Source of the DNA: VBAS01 sp035292525
GTDB taxonomy: Bacteria; Bacteroidota; Bacteroidia; Chitinophagales; Chitinophagaceae
Direction: 5' to 3'
Assembly: GCA_035292525.1 (NCBI GenBank)
Contig: DATDPZ010000028.1
Span: 1-9,172 of the forward strand
DNA length: 9,172 nt
Part shown: one piece after another, positions 5,782-9,172 of the stretch
How positions within the stretch are numbered: position 1 is the first letter of the stretch
Layout of the letters: each line of letters begins with the position of its first letter
Notes under the pieces: model-generated
What the model was told of the DNA's origin: nothing
What the model saw: only the letters and a program-made list of their open reading frames with translations
Databases searched by the model: none
Made by a program: the position numbers and the translations under genes

Positions 5782-8547
5782 TTATTTCCCAAACTGCACT
5801 GTAGCTTGTGCAGCCGCTAATCTTGCTATGGGTACACGGAAAGGGGAGCAGCTCACGTAATTCATGCCAATACGATGACAAAATTTTACACTTTCGGCAT
5901 CACCACCATGTTCACCACAGATACCTACTTTAAGTTTGGGTTTTGTTTTACGGCCCCGTTCAGTACCGATTTTTATCAACTCTCCCACACCCTCCTGATC
6001 AATAGTTTGGAAAGGATCTTCAAATAGAATTTTCTGGTCAAGATAATTAGGCAAGAACCCCCCTATATCATCCCGGCTGAAACCAAAACTCATTTGTGTA
6101 AGATCATTGGTGCCAAAGCTGAAAAAGTCGGCCACTTCTGCCATTCGCCCTGCTTTCAGGGCTGCCCGTGGAATCTCAATCATTGTTCCGTATAAATAAG
6201 AAATGTTTCTGAGTTTCATTTTATCACACACTTCTTTATAAACACGGTCCACTATTTCTTTCTGATGAATAAGTTCATTTACTGTACAGGTTACAGGTAC
6301 CATGATTTCCGGAAATGCCTTTTTACCGGATTTTAAAATTTCTGCTGTTGCTTCCAGGATGGCTCTTATCTGCATCTCGGTAATTTCGGGATAACTTATC
6401 CCGAGTCTCACTCCCCTGTGGCCCAGCATCGGATTGTTTTCATGCAATGCAAGCACTCTTCTTTTTAATACGCTTAACCGTATACCCAGTTCTTTACTCA
6501 ACTGCTGCAGTTTTTCTGCATCATGTGGTACAAATTCGTGCAGCGGAGGATCAAGCAAACGTATGGTTACAGGAAATCCTTTCATAACAAGCAAAGTGTC
6601 TTTGAAATCCTTTTTTACAAATACATACAAATCTTTCAATGCCGTTTTTCTTTCTTCCAGCGTTTTACTCAGAATCATTTTGCGCAGTAAAAAAAGCGGC
6701 TCTTCGCTATTTTCTCCATAAAACATATGCTCTGTCCGGAATAAGCCAATGCCTTCGGCCCCGAATTTTATTCCCTGTGCCGCATCAGCTGGTGTTTCTG
6801 CATTGGCACGTACACCCATCCGTTTTATTTTATCAACCAGCTTCATCAGTTTTTTATACGATTGATTTTTGTCCAGATCTATATCCACCAGGCCAAGGTT
6901 TCCTTCATAAACCAATCCCTTTGTTCCATTTAATGTGATCCAGTCTCCTTCTTTTATATACACAGCATTCTTTGCTTTGAACATTTTTGTTTCGTGATGA
7001 ATTTCAATATCGCCACAACCTACTATACAGCATTTACCCCATCCTCTTGCTACCAATGCAGCATGTGATGTCATTCCTCCTTTTGTAGTAAGAATCGCCT
7101 GTGCTTTATGCATACCATCAACATCTTCCGGTGAGGTTTCTTCACGAACCAAAATCACGTTCTCTCCTTTCATTGCCCAGGCCACTGCATCGTTAGATGA
7201 AAAAACAACCCGGCCTTTGGCGCCTCCGGGCCCTGCCGGCAATCCTTTTGCTATTACCGCATTTGTTTCTTCTGCTTTAGGATCCAGCATAGGAAGTAAC
7301 AATTCAACCAATTGATCAGGAGCCACCCGCATGACCGCGGTTTTCGCATCGATCAGTTTTTCGGCAACCATATCTGTTGCTATGCGTACTGCAGCAATTC
7401 CATTTCTTTTGCCCACCCGGCATTGCAACATATATAATTTTCCCTTTTCAATGGTGAATTCTATATCCTGTAAGTCCTTGTAGTGTTGTTCCAGTCTTTT
7501 CTGATATCCGAATAATTCTTTATACTGTTCAGGCATCAGTTTTTGAAGCGAAATAAATTGTTTACTCTGTTCGTTCTTGGAATATTCGTTTACCGGCGCA
7601 GGTGTTCTTGTGCCGGCCACTACATCTTCACCCTGTGCATTTACAAGATATTCGCCATAAAATTTATTTTCTCCTGTACCCGGATTTCTGGTAAATGCTA
7701 CTCCTGTACAACTGTCGTTACCCATATTCCCAAAAACCATAGCCTGTATATTTACCGCAGTACCCCATTCATCGGGAATATTTTCAATACGCCTGTACTC
7801 AATAGCCCTTTTACCATTCCAGCTGCCAAATACGGCACCGATACTGCCCCATAGTTGCTCCCATGGATCATCTGGAAATTCAATGCCCAATACTTTTTTT
7901 ATTGTCCGCTTAAAATTTTTGACCAGGGCTTTAAGGTCATCAACTTTCAATTCCGTGTCACTGGTATAACCTTGGTTTCGCTTAACGGTTTCCATTTTTT
8001 CATCCAGAATTTTCCGGATACCGTTCCCATTCTTTCCTCTATAGCCACCCGGGTCAATACCTCTGCCTTTTTCCAGCACTACATCGGCATACATCATTAT
8101 TAATCTGCGATAGGCATCATAGGCAAACCGTTCATTTCCACTTTGAGCAATCAGTCCCTTGATGGTCTTTGCATTTAACCCGATATTCAGTACGGTTTCC
8201 ATCATTCCCGGCATACTGCGTCTTGCACCTGAACGAACAGAAACCAGCATTGGATTTTTTTCATCATCAAATTTTTTTCCCATTAGCTTTTCCATTCTTT
8301 GAATTGCAGCAATTGTTTGTCCTTTTAATTCTTTGGGGTAAGTTTTTTTGTTAGCATAAAAATGAGCACACACTTCCGTAGTTACCGTAAATCCCGGAGG
8401 AACGGGTAATTGAAGTTTTGGATGCCCTGCCATTTCAGCCAGGTTGGCGCCTTTGCCACCCAGTAAATTTTTCATGGATTCTTTACCATCAGCTTTGCCG
8501 CCGCCAAAAAAATAAACGTATTTCTTTTTTAATGAATTTTTTTTCAT
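5782..8547 (-). CDS. ppdK: Pyruvate, phosphate dikinase
   Basis: A full-length PPDK of 921 residues. It catalyses the reversible reaction pyruvate + ATP + Pi to PEP + AMP + PPi in the cytoplasm, serving gluconeogenesis or PPi-linked glycolysis. Domains in order, numbered from ATG 8547: N-terminal nucleotide-binding region with GGKGANLAEM (30-39), VSVRSGARRSMPGMMETVLN (102-121) and ARG-rich ATP contacts; phosphohistidine swivel domain GGMTSHAALVARGWGKCC with catalytic His495 (codon at 7063-7065); and C-terminal PEP/pyruvate barrel with GLFRTEHMF, HRGVRLG, SFGTNDLTQM and VGICGEHGGD, where Cys877 is the catalytic cysteine. The Thr two residues before the catalytic His (GMTSH) is the site phosphorylated by PPDK regulatory proteins in other organisms. 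I preferred ATG 8547 (MKKNSLKKKYVYFFGGG) over in-frame ATG 8571 because PPDKs usually begin close to the KYVYFFGGG block; the eight extra residues are unconserved in appearance. It ends at its own terminator and is divergent from the thioredoxin-fold gene. Confidence 0.97.
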   Translation of the reverse strand: MKKNSLKKKYVYFFGGGKADGKESMKNLLGGKGANLAEMAGHPKLQLPVPPGFTVTTEVCAHFYANKKTYPKELKGQTIAAIQRMEKLMGKKFDDEKNPMLVSVRSGARRSMPGMMETVLNIGLNAKTIKGLIAQSGNERFAYDAYRRLIMMYADVVLEKGRGIDPGGYRGKNGNGIRKILDEKMETVKRNQGYTSDTELKVDDLKALVKNFKRTIKKVLGIEFPDDPWEQLWGSIGAVFGSWNGKRAIEYRRIENIPDEWGTAVNIQAMVFGNMGNDSCTGVAFTRNPGTGENKFYGEYLVNAQGEDVVAGTRTPAPVNEYSKNEQSKQFISLQKLMPEQYKELFGYQKRLEQHYKDLQDIEFTIEKGKLYMLQCRVGKRNGIAAVRIATDMVAEKLIDAKTAVMRVAPDQLVELLLPMLDPKAEETNAVIAKGLPAGPGGAKGRVVFSSNDAVAWAMKGENVILVREETSPEDVDGMHKAQAILTTKGGMTSHAALVARGWGKCCIVGCGDIEIHHETKMFKAKNAVYIKEGDWITLNGTKGLVYEGNLGLVDIDLDKNQSYKKLMKLVDKIKRMGVRANAETPADAAQGIKFGAEGIGLFRTEHMFYGENSEEPLFLLRKMILSKTLEERKTALKDLYVFVKKDFKDTLLVMKGFPVTIRLLDPPLHEFVPHDAEKLQQLSKELGIRLSVLKRRVLALHENNPMLGHRGVRLGISYPEITEMQIRAILEATAEILKSGKKAFPEIMVPVTCTVNELIHQKEIVDRVYKEVCDKMKLRNISYLYGTMIEIPRAALKAGRMAEVADFFSFGTNDLTQMSFGFSRDDIGGFLPNYLDQKILFEDPFQTIDQEGVGELIKIGTERGRKTKPKLKVGICGEHGGDAESVKFCHRIGMNYVSCSPFRVPIARLAAAQATVQFGK

Positions 8548-8700
8548 AATAACGAAGATTTCAATCAACATAGATATTATTTAATTAATTGCTTTTTTAT
8601 GTAGCAGGTCAAATTCGGGACTGATTATTATCATATAAACGATCTTATAAAGAGGTGGTGACCAGAATCAGACAATTATTTTATCCATTACCTTTAATTC
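8548..8700. other. Divergent intergenic region between ppdK and the thioredoxin-fold gene
   Basis: About 150 AT-rich bases that should hold promoters in both directions. On the minus strand TATCTATG (plus 8569-8576) is one base off the TAnnTTTG element and would start transcription just upstream of the preferred dikinase ATG. On the plus strand TACCTTTA (8689-8696) is also one base off but lies too close to the ATG. Neither has a -33 partner. No RNA gene or hairpin is apparent. Confidence 0.4.
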
Positions 8701-9172
8701 ATGGCAAGAACTCCCTCCACCATGGTAGCATTGGCAACAACTGCCCCCGGTTTTATTCTTCCTGATACTGTCTCGGCAAAACAGATTTCGCTTTCAGAGG
8801 TGAAAGGAGACCTGGCTACTGTCATCATGTTTATCTGTAATCATTGCCCCTTTGTAAAGCATGTAAATAATGAAATAGTAAGGCTTGCCAATGATTATAA
8901 AAATAAAAGGATTGGTTTTGTCGCTATCAGCTCCAACGATGCTGCTAACTATCCTGAGGATGCCCCGGAGTTGATGAAAGAAACAGCTATTCAGCTGCAA
9001 TATCCTTTCCCTTATTTATATGATGAAACACAGGAAGTGGCAAAAGCATATCATGCTGCCTGTACACCAGATTTTTTTATATATAATTATAAACCGGAGT
9101 TGGTGTATCGGGGCCAACTGGATGATTCCCGTCCGGGGAATGGAATTCCCGTTACAGGAAAAGATATCCGGC
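8701..9172 (+). CDS. Thioredoxin-fold / AhpC-TSA-like redox protein (C-terminus beyond the window)
   Basis: The frame opens at ATG 8701 (in-frame TAA at 8695-8697) and runs off the right edge after 157 codons; relatives I recall are about 180-200 residues, so little is missing. The sequence APGFILPDT (15-23) is the usual beta-hairpin opening of TlpA/peroxiredoxin-like proteins. VIMFICNHCPFVKHV (41-55) holds a CxxC redox pair, Cys46 and Cys49, in the form CNHC. FVAISSNDAANYPED, YPFPYLYDETQEVAKAY and ACTPDFF follow, the last with the cis-proline (Pro123) and a third cysteine (Cys121) just before it, then LVYRGQLDDSRP. This is the pattern of the 'thioredoxin family protein' group with FxxCNHCP. 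No signal peptide is present, so it is probably cytoplasmic. Role: thiol-disulfide exchange or peroxide reduction; the partner is unknown. It shares a promoter region with ppdK but nothing ties their functions together. Confidence 0.88.
   Translation, partial: MARTPSTMVALATTAPGFILPDTVSAKQISLSEVKGDLATVIMFICNHCPFVKHVNNEIVRLANDYKNKRIGFVAISSNDAANYPEDAPELMKETAIQLQYPFPYLYDETQEVAKAYHAACTPDFFIYNYKPELVYRGQLDDSRPGNGIPVTGKDIR

Noticed and set aside
7543..8103. Plus-strand open frames of 80-103 residues within ppdK
   Set aside because: They overlap conserved PPDK coding sequence and read as Cys/Phe-rich shadow translations.
8569..8576. TATCTATG on the minus strand as a ppdK promoter
   Set aside because: One mismatch to TAnnTTTG and no -33 element. 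In such AT-rich DNA near-matches are expected by chance, so it was not listed as a feature of its own.
8794..9000. 68-residue minus-strand open frame near the right edge
   Set aside because: It is antisense to the thioredoxin-fold gene, including its CNHC-coding region.

Overview
The window looks like an ordinary chromosomal stretch from a member of the Bacteroidota, most likely a Chitinophagaceae-like relative (an inference from gene content and style). The reasons are low to moderate GC, start codons preceded by A-rich stretches rather than clear Shine-Dalgarno sites, one exact TAnnTTTG -7 promoter element of the Bacteroidota type, a secreted WG-repeat protein, a sulfatase resembling Bacteroidota S1 sulfatases, and a full-length PPi-dependent pyruvate phosphate dikinase. 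I see no rRNA, tRNA, CRISPR array, IS element, integrase or phage gene. No gap between genes is longer than about 210 bases.

Layout, left to right. (1) Bases 1-1027, minus: a large part of a D-alanine--D-alanine-ligase-like ATP-grasp enzyme whose C-terminus lies beyond the left edge. It is divergent from (2) a plus-strand run of a secreted formylglycine-type sulfatase (1185-2735), a short PlsC-type acyltransferase 26 bp further on (2762-3331), and an OmpA-domain coiled-coil lipoprotein (3430-4323) with its own promoter. This run ends at a strong intrinsic terminator (4344-4369). (3) A convergent minus-strand gene encodes a 162-residue one-domain asparaginase-like protein (4383-4871). (4) Divergent from it is a secreted WG-repeat protein (5078-5668). 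(5) Pyruvate phosphate dikinase (5782-8547, minus) converges on the WG gene and has its own intrinsic terminator (5719-5748). (6) Divergent from it is the start of a thioredoxin-fold protein with a CNHC motif (8701 to the right edge).

Functionally the genes are mixed. Cell-envelope functions occupy the left half: a dipeptide-ligase-like enzyme, a phospholipid acyltransferase-like enzyme, a peptidoglycan-binding lipoprotein and an exported sulfatase. Central metabolism (PEP/pyruvate interconversion) and a redox protein occupy the right. Only sulfatase plus acyltransferase is spaced like a transcription unit.

I did not find a previously undescribed system. The observations most worth a second look are the non-canonical Ddl-like ligase, the sulfatase/acyltransferase pair outside any visible polysaccharide-utilisation locus, and the stand-alone asparaginase N-domain that keeps its catalytic residues.
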